Shown: positions 1 through 6,999, counted from the stretch's first letter. The stretch: DNA of 22,582 nt from Aphodousia faecalis (GCA_018712705.1 DVGM01000044.1:1-22582); one strand, 5' to 3'. The notes: a model not told the origin generated them from the sequence alone. Numbers and translations are program-made.

Positions 1-340
<340 letters not shown>

Positions 341-460
341 ATAACCGTACAGCTTGTTGCTCAAAGGAGCTCAAGACTGCAAGACACAAACCGTGTACGC
401 TTTGTGACACCGAAAAGAATTCGTCAACTGTTGCTTCGCGCGACAGGAGACAACAAGCTT

Positions 461-578
461 AGCCGGGCGACCATAGCGGGGTGGTCCCACTCCTTCCCAT
501 TCCGAACAGGACAGTGAAACGCCTTAGCGCCGATGATAGTTGGTTGTATTTCCAGTGAAAGTAGGACATCGCCCGGCT
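461..578 (+). rRNA. rrf: 5S ribosomal RNA
   Basis: A complete 5S rRNA gene of about 118 nt. The two ends form a perfect 10-bp helix I, AGCCGGGCGA (461-470) with TCGCCCGGCT (569-578). Inside are the conserved blocks GGTGGTCCCAC (480-490), CCGAACAGGACAGTGAAACGCC-like loop B/helix III text (502-523) and TAGCGCCGATG (525-535). It is the last gene of the rRNA operon and is followed directly by the terminator. Mature ends may differ by 1-2 nt. Confidence 0.97.
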
Positions 579-586
579 CCCCATTC

Positions 587-627
587 AAAAAAAGCCTCGA
601 ATCGTTTGATTCCGAGGCTTTTTTATT
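587..627 (+). terminator. Intrinsic terminator of the rRNA operon
   Basis: AAAGCCTCG-AATC (591-603) pairs with GATTCCGAGGCTTT (608-621). There is one bulged base, a 4-nt loop, and a T run to 624. The A-rich left flank makes it partly bidirectional. It closes the rRNA transcript just before the rarA promoter region. Confidence 0.9.
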
Positions 628-653
628 GCCTTTTTCAGTCTCTACTGTATGAT
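626..653 (+). promoter_or_regulatory. Candidate sigma-70 promoter for rarA
   Basis: TTGCCT (626-631), 16-bp spacer, TATGAT (648-653). It begins at the end of the rRNA terminator and would give a leader of about 95 nt. That leader contains a small hairpin at 711-730 (AGAGCC/GGCTCT around a TGT loop) preceded by nine T. The match is moderate and unsupported by other data. Confidence 0.4.
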
Positions 654-755
654 TTGATGCATTGACAATACGAAGTGGGAATTGTTGCGCTTTGTGTTGA
701 TTTTTTTTTGCCGAGAGCCTGTGGCTCTGGTTCAATTTTCCTTTATCACGTTGTT

Positions 756-2153
756 ATGAGTGAAGATCTGTTTGGTGATTTGTTAGCTGATTCGTCACAA
801 AAGGCTAAATGCAGCCAACACCATGCTGTTAACGTTCAAATGCAACCGTTGGCCGAGCGTCTTCGTCCGAAAACTTTAGATGAGGTTGTCGGACAACGCC
901 ACTTATTGGGACCGGGTAAGCCTTTACGGATAGCTTTTGATGAAGGCCGCCCGCACTCAATGATTCTTTGGGGGCCTCCCGGAGTAGGAAAAACCACTTT
1001 AGCGCGGTTAATGGCAAAAGCATTTCATTTGCCTTTTATTGCTATTTCAGCTGTTTTAAGCGGAGTGAAAGAAATTCGTGAGGCGGTCGAGGCAGCGCAA
1101 CGACATATGGATGAAACCGGCGAATCCACTTTGGTTTTTGTCGATGAAGTTCATCGCTTTTCGAAATCTCAGCAAGACGCTTTTTTGCCACATGTCGAGA
1201 GCGGACTTTTTGTTTTTATCGGTGCTACAACAGAAAATCCGAGTTTTGAAGTCAACAGCGCTTTACTGTCGCGCTCAGCTACCTATGTCTTGGAAAGTTT
1301 AACGGCAGATGATTTTGAAATTTTGCTGCCTCGCGCAGTTGAGGCAGAAGCACCCGGATTAGTTTTCTCGAAAGAAGCCAAAGACATTTTGTTTAATTTG
1401 GCCGATGGTGATGCCAGGCGTTTTTTGAACGCCGTTGAGTTAGCTTGTCACTTGGCTACCGATCGTAAATTAAAAGAGGTGGATGCTGATTTACTGCGCC
1501 AGAGTCTTCCGGCCACACTTCGACGTTTTGATAAGGGAGGGGAAAACTTCTACGATCTCATCTCTGCGTTACATAAATCGGTTCGTGGCAGTGATCCAGA
1601 TGCTGCCTTGTATTGGATGACGCGGATGTTGGTCGGTGGCTGCGATCCTCTGTATATATGTCGACGTGTTATCCGAATGGCTACCGAAGATATCGGTTTA
1701 GCAGACCCAAGGGCTCTGGAAATCGCTTTAAATGCGGCGCAGGCTTTTGAGCGCTTGGGAAGTCCGGAAGGGGAATTGGCGATTGCCAACGCTGTGGTTT
1801 ATTGTGCGATAGCTCCTAAGAGCAATTCAATTGAAGTGGCCTATAACGCAGTAAAGAGTTTTGTGAAAAAAGATGCCACTCGACCGGTTCCTGTTTATTT
1901 ACGTAATGCGCCCACTAAATTAATGAGCGAATTGGGCTACTCTCACGGTTATCGTTATGCTCATGACGAGCCGGATGCGTTTGCTGCCGGGGAAATTTAT
2001 TTGCCCGAAGGCTTGGAAAATATGAAGTGGTACTACCCGAGACCACGCGGATTGGAAATTAAAATTGCTGAAAAGTTGGAAAGATTAAAAGCTTTGAATC
2101 GTCAGGCTTGGGCGAAAGGTGAAGGACGAATCCGAACAAAGAAAGAAAAATAA
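756..2153 (+). CDS. rarA: Replication-associated recombination protein A (AAA+ ATPase)
   Basis: RarA (MgsA, Mgs1/WRNIP1 family) is a clamp-loader-like AAA+ ATPase that acts at stalled replication forks in the cytoplasm. The 465-residue product has Walker A GPPGVGKT at 73-80 and Walker B with Asp130-Glu131 inside VFVDEVHRF. It also has the family block KSQQDAFLPHVE, sensor-1 text GATTENPSFE, and the C-terminal tetramerisation region with the signature LGYSHGYRYAHDEPDAF. Length agrees with the family (about 430-460). An upstream in-frame GTG at 675 would add 27 residues unlike RarA, so ATG 756 (MSEDLFGDLL) is chosen, although no clear Shine-Dalgarno precedes it. It is followed after 98 nt by serS, a pairing common in proteobacteria. 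The usual upstream neighbours (ftsK, lolA) are replaced here by an rRNA operon. Confidence 0.95.
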   Translation: MSEDLFGDLLADSSQKAKCSQHHAVNVQMQPLAERLRPKTLDEVVGQRHLLGPGKPLRIAFDEGRPHSMILWGPPGVGKTTLARLMAKAFHLPFIAISAVLSGVKEIREAVEAAQRHMDETGESTLVFVDEVHRFSKSQQDAFLPHVESGLFVFIGATTENPSFEVNSALLSRSATYVLESLTADDFEILLPRAVEAEAPGLVFSKEAKDILFNLADGDARRFLNAVELACHLATDRKLKEVDADLLRQSLPATLRRFDKGGENFYDLISALHKSVRGSDPDAALYWMTRMLVGGCDPLYICRRVIRMATEDIGLADPRALEIALNAAQAFERLGSPEGELAIANAVVYCAIAPKSNSIEVAYNAVKSFVKKDATRPVPVYLRNAPTKLMSELGYSHGYRYAHDEPDAFAAGEIYLPEGLENMKWYYPRPRGLEIKIAEKLERLKALNRQAWAKGEGRIRTKKEK

Positions 2154-2251
2154 CAATCTAAGTCATATACCTCTTGCAATCGTAACCCAAACGGGTGAAA
2201 ATTATTGGATGTGTTTTTTTCAGAGCTTGCTCTGTTCATTAGGAATTAATA

Positions 2252-3571
2252 ATGCTTGATATCAATTTATTGCGTAAGCAACTCGACGATGTGGTTGCTC
2301 GCTTAGCAACCCGTCCGTTTGAATTCCCGGTCAAAGAATTCAATGCATTGGAAAATGACCGCAAAGCTGTCCAAAAGCAGACTGAAGAACTTCAGGCTTT
2401 GCGTAATAGCTTGTCCAAGCAGATCGGTGCAGCTCGCAAGGCCGGCGGTGATGCCGCTGATTTAATGGCTGAAGCTGCCGCTATTCCTGAAAAGCTTTCT
2501 CAATTGGAAGAACGTTTGTCTCAAATCAGAACGGATTTGAATGAACTCTTAATGAGTGTTCCGAATTTGCCTCATGAATCCGTGCCTGTCGGCCGTGACG
2601 AACGCGACAATCCCGAAGTTCGCCGCTGGGGTACCCCTCGTACGTTTGATTTCCCAATCAAGGATCATGTGGACGTTGGTGTTCCGCTTGGTATGGACTT
2701 TGAAACGGCTGCGAAAGAATCCGGTGCCCGTTTCTGTTTCATGCGCGGTCAGGTCGCACGCTTGCATCGTGCTTTAGCCCAATTCATGTTGGATACGCAT
2801 ACGCGTGAACACGGTTACGTTGAATGCTACACGCCTTATGTTGTGAGCGCAGAAACGATGCGTGGTACGGGTCAATTGCCGAAGTTTGAAGAAGACCTTT
2901 TTGCTGCTAAGAAGGGGGGTCAGGAAGGTGAAGGCGAACGCATGTACCTGATTCCGACGGCTGAAGTCTCTCTGACCAATATGGTCAGCGGCAAGTTGCT
3001 TCGCGCTGATCAATTGCCGATTAAGATCACAGCTCATACGCCTTGCTTCCGTTCTGAAGCCGGTTCTTATGGTCGTGATACACGCGGCATGATCCGTCAG
3101 CATCAATTTGACAAGGTTGAAATGGTGCGCATTGTCAACCCTGAAGATAGCTACAAGCACTTGGACGAAATGGTGCATAACGCTGAAACGATTCTTCAAC
3201 GTTTGGGCTTACCCTACCGTGTGATTACGCTTTGCACGGGTGACATGGGCTTTGGTGCTGCCAAGACCTTTGACTTGGAAGTCTGGTTGCCGGCTCAAAA
3301 TACCTATCGTGAAATTTCTTCTTGCTCCAACTGCGAAGCCTTCCAAGCTCGTCGCATGGGCGCTCGTGTTAAGGGTAAAGATGGCAAGATTCAATATGTG
3401 CATACCTTGAACGGCTCCGGTTTGGCTGTTGGCCGCACGTTAGTTGCAGTGTTGGAAAACTATCAAAATGCTGACGGCAGCGTAACGGTGCCGGAAGTGT
3501 TGCGTCCGTACATGGGCGGCGTTGAAGTGTTGCGTCCTGAAAATCAACCGCTCGGTGATTTCAAAGCGTAA
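2252..3571 (+). CDS. serS: Seryl-tRNA synthetase
   Basis: Class II aminoacyl-tRNA synthetase that charges tRNA-Ser (and tRNA-Sec if present) with serine, as a cytoplasmic homodimer. The 439 residues match family length. The N-terminal tRNA-binding arm is a long antiparallel coiled coil at about 30-105, rich in Leu/Lys/Glu. Motif 2 begins at Phe266 (FRSEAGSYGRDTRG). Motif 3 starts at Asn387 (NGSGLAVGRTL, with ATP-binding Arg395). AGGA at 2241-2244 lies 7 nt before ATG 2252. The 98-nt gap after rarA holds two small hairpins (ACCC/GGGT near 2183 and CAGAGC-TT-GCTCTG at 2221-2234) but no convincing terminator, so co-transcription with rarA is possible. Confidence 0.97.
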   Translation: MLDINLLRKQLDDVVARLATRPFEFPVKEFNALENDRKAVQKQTEELQALRNSLSKQIGAARKAGGDAADLMAEAAAIPEKLSQLEERLSQIRTDLNELLMSVPNLPHESVPVGRDERDNPEVRRWGTPRTFDFPIKDHVDVGVPLGMDFETAAKESGARFCFMRGQVARLHRALAQFMLDTHTREHGYVECYTPYVVSAETMRGTGQLPKFEEDLFAAKKGGQEGEGERMYLIPTAEVSLTNMVSGKLLRADQLPIKITAHTPCFRSEAGSYGRDTRGMIRQHQFDKVEMVRIVNPEDSYKHLDEMVHNAETILQRLGLPYRVITLCTGDMGFGAAKTFDLEVWLPAQNTYREISSCSNCEAFQARRMGARVKGKDGKIQYVHTLNGSGLAVGRTLVAVLENYQNADGSVTVPEVLRPYMGGVEVLRPENQPLGDFKA

Positions 3572-3596
3572 TTCACGACACGATTGTAAATAAAAG

Positions 3597-3624
3597 AGCG
3601 GGAACTCAAAAATGGGTTCCCGCT
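3597..3624 (+). terminator. Terminator hairpin downstream of serS
   Basis: AGCGGGAAC (3597-3605) pairs perfectly with GTTCCCGCT (3616-3624) around a 10-nt loop, 25 nt after the serS stop. The following tract TATGATTT is only moderately T-rich. On the minus strand the hairpin is followed by TCTTTTA, so it can also act as a second stop for the convergent histone-like gene. Confidence 0.7.
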
Positions 3625-3632
3625 TATGATTT

Positions 3633-3654
3633 GGGGAGGTTTGCAAACCTCCCC
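3633..3654. terminator. Perfect 22-bp palindrome, bidirectional terminator
   Basis: GGGGAGGTTT-GC-AAACCTCCCC is a perfect inverted repeat between the convergent serS and histone-like genes, 21 nt after the latter's stop. It is followed by ATTAGATTTT on the plus strand and AAATCAT on the minus strand. T tracts are weak both ways, so it probably works together with the hairpin at 3597-3624. Confidence 0.6.
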
Positions 3655-3675
3655 ATTAGATTTTCCTAAGGGAAA

Positions 3676-4224
3676 TTATTTCTTTGCAGCTTTCCTAGCC
3701 GTCGTCTTCTTAGCAGCCGGCTTAGCAGCTGTCTTCTTGGCGGCGGGTTTAGCGGCAGCCTTCTTGGCCGGAGCCTTCACTTCAGCCTTCTTAGCAGCCG
3801 GTTTGGCAGCAGCCTTTTTGGCGGCGGGCTTGGCAGCTTCTTTCTTAGCAGCAGCTTTCTTGGCAGGGGCCTTCACTTCAGCCTTCTTAGCGGCCGGTTT
3901 GGCGGCAGCCTTTTTAGTGGCGGGCTTAGCGGCAGCTTTCTTAGCCGGAGCCTTAGCAGCTACTTTCTTCGTGGCAGCCTTTTTGGCCGGAGCCTCCTTA
4001 GCCGGAGCTTCTTTGGCTTCGGGAGCTAACTCTTCATCCATATAGGAGTGCAACACATCAGACTCTTTCAACATTTCGAAAGAGGCATTCATCATTTCCA
4101 TGACTTGGGAAGCACGAAGGCTGTTGTGGTGACCGTCAGCCAAGGTGTCGTGAAGTTCCTTGGTGATCATGCCGAGGCGATGATGTGCTTTTTTATTGCG
4201 TTCGAGAATTTCTTTAAGATCCAT
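3676..4224 (-). CDS. Histone H1-like DNA-binding protein with Ala/Lys/Pro repeat tail
   Basis: A 182-residue protein with two contrasting parts. Residues 1-70 are a mixed, non-repetitive and probably helical region (MDLKEILERNKKAHHRLGM, then a Met-rich stretch and acidic EELAPEAKEA). Residues about 71-182 are nearly all Ala, Lys, Pro and Thr in KPAAKKAAA-type units, like the tails of eukaryotic histone H1 and of bacterial AlgP/H1-like proteins. Such tails bind DNA without sequence specificity and help compact the nucleoid. AGGAG (4235-4239 on the complementary strand) sits 10 nt before the ATG. The gene converges on serS and shares its terminators. No confident promoter was found in the AT-rich upstream region. 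The function of the N-terminal part is unknown to me. The protein class is fairly secure; the exact role is inferred. Confidence 0.85.
   Translation of the reverse strand: MDLKEILERNKKAHHRLGMITKELHDTLADGHHNSLRASQVMEMMNASFEMLKESDVLHSYMDEELAPEAKEAPAKEAPAKKAATKKVAAKAPAKKAAAKPATKKAAAKPAAKKAEVKAPAKKAAAKKEAAKPAAKKAAAKPAAKKAEVKAPAKKAAAKPAAKKTAAKPAAKKTTARKAAKK
3748..3909 (-). repeat. Tandem-like repeats within the histone-like gene tail
   Basis: A 22-residue block beginning AAAKPAAKKAEVKAPAKK occurs twice, at residues 106-127 (3844-3909) and 138-159 (3748-3813), offset by 96 bp. The DNA is nearly the same in both copies, differing mainly at third positions. Shorter KPAAKKAAA units fill the gaps. This kind of coding repeat is prone to copy-number change by slippage or unequal recombination. 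Confidence 0.85.
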
Positions 4225-4507
4225 TTTGATATAACTCCTACAGAAATTAGTGTTCAGATAGGTTCAGGATAGCCCTTTACTCATAATGTTATTGCAAAAG
4301 TAAAAGAAAATTTGAGTAACCTCAAAAGAATTTCTCAACTTTTAGTATTAACCCTTGGAATAATGTGTTTTTGATCGCTAGATGTTGCGTTGTTACAACA
4401 AATGATTTAGTAGAGCAATCAATGTCATTTTTGACTTATCCACCGAAAAACGCAAAGTCAAAAAGCAAAATAGAGTTCATTCTGATAAAATCGCAAGCTC
4501 ACTGTGC
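4225..4507. other. AT-rich region between the histone-like gene and tRNA-Ser
   Basis: No gene is visible in these 283 nt. It must hold the promoter of the minus-strand histone-like gene and that of the plus-strand tRNA, but no hexamer pair stands out. A 10-bp inverted repeat, TTTTTGACTT (4428-4437) and AAGTCAAAAA (4455-4464), has a 17-nt loop. A smaller hairpin TTTGAG-TAAC-CTCAAA lies at 4311-4326. Confidence 0.5.
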
Positions 4508-4598
4508 GGAGAGATGGCAGAGTGGTCGAATGCGCCGGACTCGAAATCCGGTATACGGCTCGTTCGTATCGAGGGTTCGAATCCCTCTCTCTCCGCCA
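4508..4598 (+). tRNA. serX: tRNA-Ser (anticodon CGA, reads UCG)
   Basis: A class II tRNA with encoded CCA. The acceptor stem GGAGAGA (4508-4514) pairs with TCTCTCC (4588-4594), followed by discriminator G and CCA (4596-4598). The anticodon stem CCGGA (4535-4539)/TCCGG (4547-4551) encloses loop CTCGAAA with anticodon CGA at 4542-4544. The long variable arm, ATACG (4553-4557)/CGTAT (4565-4569), is diagnostic of tRNA-Ser. The T arm is GAGGG (4571-4575)/CCCTC (4583-4587) with TTCGAAT. A run of seven T after the CCA may aid termination. The gene symbol is only a convention. Confidence 0.97.
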
Positions 4599-4709
4599 TT
4601 TTTTTGCCTTAAAATATAACGTTAAAGATATTTTTGCATTCGATAATTCTTGATGATGATACCGTTTGGCGATGTTTTGAGAATTCTTTGAAAAAGATAA
4701 GCTAAGTGA

Positions 4710-4737
4710 TTGATTTTTTATAATCAGTCTGTATAAT
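4710..4737 (+). promoter_or_regulatory. Candidate promoter of the rimP-nusA-infB operon
   Basis: TTGATT (4710-4715), 16-bp spacer, TATAAT (4732-4737). The -10 is a perfect consensus, and transcription would start near 4744. This gives a leader of about 190 nt before rimP that contains the hairpin at 4757-4786 and the attenuator at 4865-4906. It is the best sigma-70 match in the 338-nt gap between tRNA-Ser and rimP. Confidence 0.6.
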
Positions 4738-4756
4738 CACTCGCGAAGATAAAAAC

Positions 4757-4786
4757 AATAAAGGCACTTTTCAAAGTGCCTTTATT
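4757..4786 (+). terminator. Perfect 14-bp hairpin in the rimP leader
   Basis: AATAAAGGCACTTT (4757-4770) and AAAGTGCCTTTATT (4773-4786) are exact complements around a tight centre, followed by ATTT. It resembles a bidirectional intrinsic terminator. It could end the tRNA-Ser transcript, or, if the promoter at 4710-4737 is real, act about 15-40 nt into the rimP leader as an early stop, pause or stability element. Confidence 0.6.
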
Positions 4787-4817
4787 ATTTATCGGTCGTC
4801 GTGTGCAAGTTGCGTTT

Positions 4818-4922
4818 ATGAGAGTAATGCTTCTTTGCGCAAAACCTTGGCGTTGGTTTTCTCTGGCGCTAAGGGGATGGATGGGCCTTAGAGCCCATCT
4901 TTTTTTGAGAATTCTCCGCTAG
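4818..4922 (+). CDS. Possible 34-residue leader peptide ahead of rimP
   Basis: An ATG at 4818 opens a 34-codon frame that runs through the attenuator hairpin and stops at TAG 4920-4922. The stop overlaps the rimP Shine-Dalgarno (TAGGAG, 4920-4925). The peptide starts MRVMLLCAKPWRWFSLALRG and is rich in Arg (six), Leu and Trp (three). No strong ribosome binding site precedes it. A second in-frame ATG lies at 4827. If translated, the ribosome would cross the terminator stem and finish on the rimP start region, which would allow attenuation or translational coupling. It may equally be a chance frame. Confidence 0.25.
   Translation: MRVMLLCAKPWRWFSLALRGWMGLRAHLFLRILR
4865..4906 (+). promoter_or_regulatory. 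Attenuator-like terminator with competing stem before rimP
   Basis: GATGGGC (4880-4886) pairs with GCCCATC (4893-4899) around a 6-nt loop and is followed by seven T (4900-4906): a standard intrinsic terminator 30 nt before the rimP ATG. An alternative stem is visible: GGCGCTAAGG (4865-4874) can pair with CCTTAGAGCC (4886-4895), nine pairs plus one G-A mismatch. It uses bases of both terminator arms, so the two folds exclude each other. This is the layout of a transcription attenuator. The signal that switches it is not visible. NusA feedback is a reasonable inference because NusA is encoded in the operon. Confidence 0.65.
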
Positions 4923-4936
4923 GAGCCACAATAATA

Positions 4937-5509
4937 ATGACAGAAACATCGACAGATTTGTTGACGTTGGTTGAGCAAACCGTTGAAGGGATGGGATTTG
5001 AGTTTGTTGATCTCGAGCATTTACCCCGCGGATTGCTTCGCGTCACGATGGATAGCCCCGAAGGAGTGGGGGTGGACGATTGCGAGCAGGTGAGCAACCA
5101 GTTGACGTATTTGTTCACGGTTGAAAATGTTGACTACGAACGCCTTGAAGTATCCTCTCCCGGTGTGGAACGGCCTTTAAAGCGTGTTCGGGATTGGGAA
5201 CGTTACATCGGCAAATTGGTGCACGTGGAATTATTTGCCCCGCTGATGGCCGAAGGTTTTCCTGAAGCCGGTCGTCGTAAATTAGACGGTCGAATTCAGG
5301 CTGTTCGCACGCAAGACTCGCAAACGACGATTGATTTTTTGTTTACGGATGAAAAGCCGGCAAAGACTCCGGCGCAGGCCGCTCGGGAGCGGATTGCACA
5401 AAAGCGCGGTAAGAAGACCGTTGCCATTGAACCCGTTGCCGTTAGTTTTACGATCGATCAGGTCGATCGTGCCCATTTGATCGCAGAATTAAATTTCAAA
5501 GGAAAGTAA
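4937..5509 (+). CDS. rimP: Ribosome maturation factor RimP
   Basis: RimP binds the 30S subunit and assists its assembly. The 190-residue product has the family signature EVSSPGVERPL at 71-81 in the N-terminal alpha/beta domain, followed by the C-terminal SH3-like barrel (about 90-185). It is longer than the roughly 150-residue family norm because of a charged insertion at about 138-164 (DEKPAKTPAQAARERIAQKR and following), which lies inside the barrel region. AGGAG at 4921-4925 is 11 nt before ATG 4937. nusA follows after 2 nt, the conserved rimP-nusA-infB order. It is the first gene after the attenuator-like leader. Confidence 0.95.
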   Translation: MTETSTDLLTLVEQTVEGMGFEFVDLEHLPRGLLRVTMDSPEGVGVDDCEQVSNQLTYLFTVENVDYERLEVSSPGVERPLKRVRDWERYIGKLVHVELFAPLMAEGFPEAGRRKLDGRIQAVRTQDSQTTIDFLFTDEKPAKTPAQAARERIAQKRGKKTVAIEPVAVSFTIDQVDRAHLIAELNFKGK

Positions 5510-5511
5510 AA

Positions 5512-6999
5512 ATGAACCGCGAAATGCTTGAAATGGTTGAAGTATTGGCACAGGAAAAAAGCGTGCCCCGTGAGGTCGTCTTCGGTGTGCTTGAAACGGC
5601 ACTTGCCTCTGCTGTAAAAAAGGCAAATTTTGCCGGTGAAGATGCAGATATTGAAGTACATGTTGATCGTGACACGGGTGATTACCAAGCTTGGCGTCGT
5701 TGGCTCATTGTGGCTGACGATCAAGGCTTACAGGAACCGGATCGTCAGGAAATGTATTCCGACATTCATGACGAATATCCTGATCTTAACGTTGGTGACT
5801 ATATCCGTCAGGAAGTGCAAAACATCAATAGTTCCGGTCGCCGTTTCGCTCAAGATGCAAAGCAAGTGATTTTGCAACGTTTGCGAGATGCCGAACGTGA
5901 ACAAATGTTGGTGGAATTTTTGGCTCGCGATGAAAAAGTTGTTTCCGGCTTAGTCAAGCGCATGGACAAGGGTGATGCGATCGTTGAAATCGGCAAGGTA
6001 GAAGCCCGCCTGCCTCGTTCTGAAATGTTGCCTAAGGAATCGTTCCGTCCGGGTGATCGCGTGCGTGCTTATGTCGCTCGAATTGATCGTTCCTGCAAGG
6101 GACAACAAATTTTCTTGTCTCGCACTAGCCCGGATTTCATCAAAGAACTCTTTGCTTTGCAGGTGCCTGAAATTGAAGAAGGTCTTTTGGAAATCAAGAG
6201 TGCGGCCCGTGATCCTGGCAGCCGCGCGAAGATCGCTGTTCAAGCCAAAGATGCTCGCTTGGATCCGGTCGGCACCTGCATCGGTGTACGCGGTACGCGC
6301 GTGAATGCCGTTTCCAACGAATTGGGCGGTGAACGTGTTGACATCGTTGTTTGGGATGATGAACCGGCTCAGTTTGTTGTGAGCGCTTTGGAACCGGCTA
6401 AGGTCTCCGGCGTGGTGATGCTCGAAGACACGCACACGATGGAAGTGGTGGTGGATGAAGAAAATCTTGCCATTGCTATCGGTCGTGCCGGTCAAAATGT
6501 CCGCCTGGCCTCTGAATTGACCGGCTGGAAGATCGACATCATGACCGATGAAGAAGCCAACGCCAAGCGTGACGAAGAAACAAGCAAGATTCGTGCTGAA
6601 TTCGTTGAAAAGCTCGATGTGGGTGAAGATGTTGCTGATATCTTGATTGAAAACGGCTTCTCTTCTATCGAAGAAGTGGCCTATGTGCCTGAATCGGAAT
6701 TGCTTGAAATTGAAGCGTTTGATGAAGACACGGTCAAGGTGTTGCGTGAACGCGCCCGCAATAAGTGCCTCATGCAAGATTTGGAACGTGAAGAAAACCT
6801 GCGTCAGGCTGAACCCGAAATGGTTTCACTTGAAGGTATGGATAATGATTTGGTTAACGTGCTGGTTGCCCACGGTGTGAAGACGCGTGATGAGCTGGCC
6901 GAATTAGCCGTAGACGAACTGGTGGAAATGAGCGGAATCGATCAAGAGCGTGCCTCGAAGTTGATTTTGGCTGCTCGCGCCCATTGGTTCAACAACTAA
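5512..6999 (+). CDS. nusA: Transcription termination/antitermination factor NusA
   Basis: NusA binds RNA polymerase and nascent RNA. It promotes hairpin-dependent pausing and intrinsic termination and takes part in rRNA antitermination. The full-length 495-residue protein shows the N-terminal polymerase-binding domain (1-125), an S1 domain (about 135-200, containing GDAIVEIGKVEARLP), KH1 with GTCIGVRGTRV, KH2 with AIAIGRAGQNVRLASELTG, and two C-terminal acidic helix-hairpin repeats (about 360-425 and 430-493). It starts 2 nt after rimP, with GGAAAG as binding site. Because the operon leader carries an intrinsic terminator with an alternative fold, NusA may control its own synthesis; that last step is inference. 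Confidence 0.98.
   Translation: MNREMLEMVEVLAQEKSVPREVVFGVLETALASAVKKANFAGEDADIEVHVDRDTGDYQAWRRWLIVADDQGLQEPDRQEMYSDIHDEYPDLNVGDYIRQEVQNINSSGRRFAQDAKQVILQRLRDAEREQMLVEFLARDEKVVSGLVKRMDKGDAIVEIGKVEARLPRSEMLPKESFRPGDRVRAYVARIDRSCKGQQIFLSRTSPDFIKELFALQVPEIEEGLLEIKSAARDPGSRAKIAVQAKDARLDPVGTCIGVRGTRVNAVSNELGGERVDIVVWDDEPAQFVVSALEPAKVSGVVMLEDTHTMEVVVDEENLAIAIGRAGQNVRLASELTGWKIDIMTDEEANAKRDEETSKIRAEFVEKLDVGEDVADILIENGFSSIEEVAYVPESELLEIEAFDEDTVKVLRERARNKCLMQDLEREENLRQAEPEMVSLEGMDNDLVNVLVAHGVKTRDELAELAVDELVEMSGIDQERASKLILAARAHWFNN

Noticed and set aside
2221..2234. Hairpin CAGAGC-TT-GCTCTG before serS as a terminator or serine-responsive leader
   Set aside because: The T run lies before, not after, the stem, the loop is only 2 nt, and there is no T-box-like sequence. 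It is too weak to call.
3700..3980. Possible CRISPR or satellite array
   Set aside because: The repeats are irregular, remain in the reading frame and encode KPAA-type units. There are no uniform spacers and no cas genes.
3626..4045. Plus-strand frame of AGLAAAFLA-type repeats opposite the histone-like gene
   Set aside because: The repeats are the complement of Lys/Ala codons. The minus-strand frame has a good Shine-Dalgarno and a known protein type; the plus frame starts inside a terminator.
2252..4598. Functional link between serS and the nearby tRNA-Ser gene
   Set aside because: They are separated by a convergent gene and terminators, and no shared control signal is visible. The proximity is probably chance.
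5950..6777. 275-codon open frame antisense to nusA
   Set aside because: Shadow of nusA coding sequence; the sense frame contains intact S1 and KH domains.
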